Shown: positions 63,979 to 64,000 of the stretch, piece by piece | Position numbering within the stretch: the stretch's first letter is position 1 | Layout of the letters: each line of letters opens with the position of its first letter | From: Ornithodoros turicata | Lineage: Eukaryota; Arthropoda; Arachnida; Ixodida; Argasidae | Assembly (NCBI RefSeq): GCF_037126465.1 | Contig: NC_088210.1 | Coordinates: forward strand, 13,104,011 to 13,168,010 | DNA length: 64,000 bases | Direction: 5' to 3' | Program-made: the position numbers and the translations under genes | The notes under the pieces: model-generated | Told to the model about the DNA's origin: nothing | What the model saw: the letters and a program-made list of their open reading frames with translations, nothing else | Database searches by the model: none

Positions 63979-64000
63979 TGGTTTTTTTTTTCATTTCGAA

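Larger units (their letters stand above)
60795..64000 (-). mobile_element. Tx1/L1-type LINE, running off the right edge
   Basis: ORF1 (zinc knuckles) is followed by ORF2 (apurinic-type endonuclease, then reverse transcriptase) on the minus strand. The order, the ORF1 knuckles and the RT wording (SPGPDGLPPEFY, NWRPITLLNADYKI) place it in the L1/Tx1 group and not with the CR1/jockey-group copies elsewhere in the window. Sequence after the YADD region is lost at about 60795, so the copy is truncated at its 3' side, the opposite of the usual LINE pattern. The 5' end is outside the window. Confidence 0.9.

Overview
This window looks like intergenic DNA from a large, repeat-rich arthropod genome. 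A chelicerate, most likely a hard tick, is my best guess. It shows no operons, ribosome-binding sites or dense coding; almost all recognisable content is transposable elements. The tick guess rests on the style of the LINE reverse transcriptases, on abundant tRNA-derived SINEs with an intact pol III B box, and on many small palindromic elements. It is an inference, not a species call. I find no host gene I can defend. The only host-like candidate is a short ORF at 5201 with a good Kozak context and a signal-peptide-like start.

Retroelements. (1) A Tx1/L1-type LINE runs off the right edge on the minus strand (60795-64000), with a zinc-knuckle ORF1 and a broken ORF2; ORF1 stop and ORF2 start overlap as TAATG. 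(2) A CR1/jockey-group LINE lies at 49234-50937 (+). (3) The 3' part of a related LINE at 10676-12530 (+) is split by a 751-bp hAT-like element (8-bp target duplication CTTTAGAC) and by a SINE (10-bp duplication TCAAGCTTTG). (4) Two 3' ends of another LINE type (16155-16335 and 18378-18870, both minus) end in a CACCAC microsatellite; one carries a segment also found at the 3' end of SINE-1. SINE-1 is present in about a dozen copies, two about 98% identical. A second tRNA-derived family, SINE-2, lies at 14718-14935 and as a head-to-head pair at 53215-53367.

DNA elements, all without transposase. Family A is a ~245-bp near-perfect palindrome at TA sites, about 15 full or partial copies. Family C is a foldback at 4628, 34118 and 34781, amplified in tandem at 22850-23676. 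hAT-like elements with 8-bp duplications occur at 367, 11094, 30226, 53654, 56324 and 56516; further likely ones at 1154, 20155 and 51969 lack clean duplications. Several have end regions filled with one short repeated motif. TTAA-flanked elements lie at 20723, 21637, 31391 and 45715. Tc1/mariner-type elements lie at 27305 and 44007.

Nesting is extensive (SINE and hAT in LINE; palindrome in SINE; palindrome and SINE in mariner; hAT in family D; a hAT MITE in its own relative), giving a readable order of insertions. The parts do not form one pathway; non-autonomous elements here depend on enzymes encoded elsewhere, and the LINE/SINE shared 3' end suggests one such partnership.
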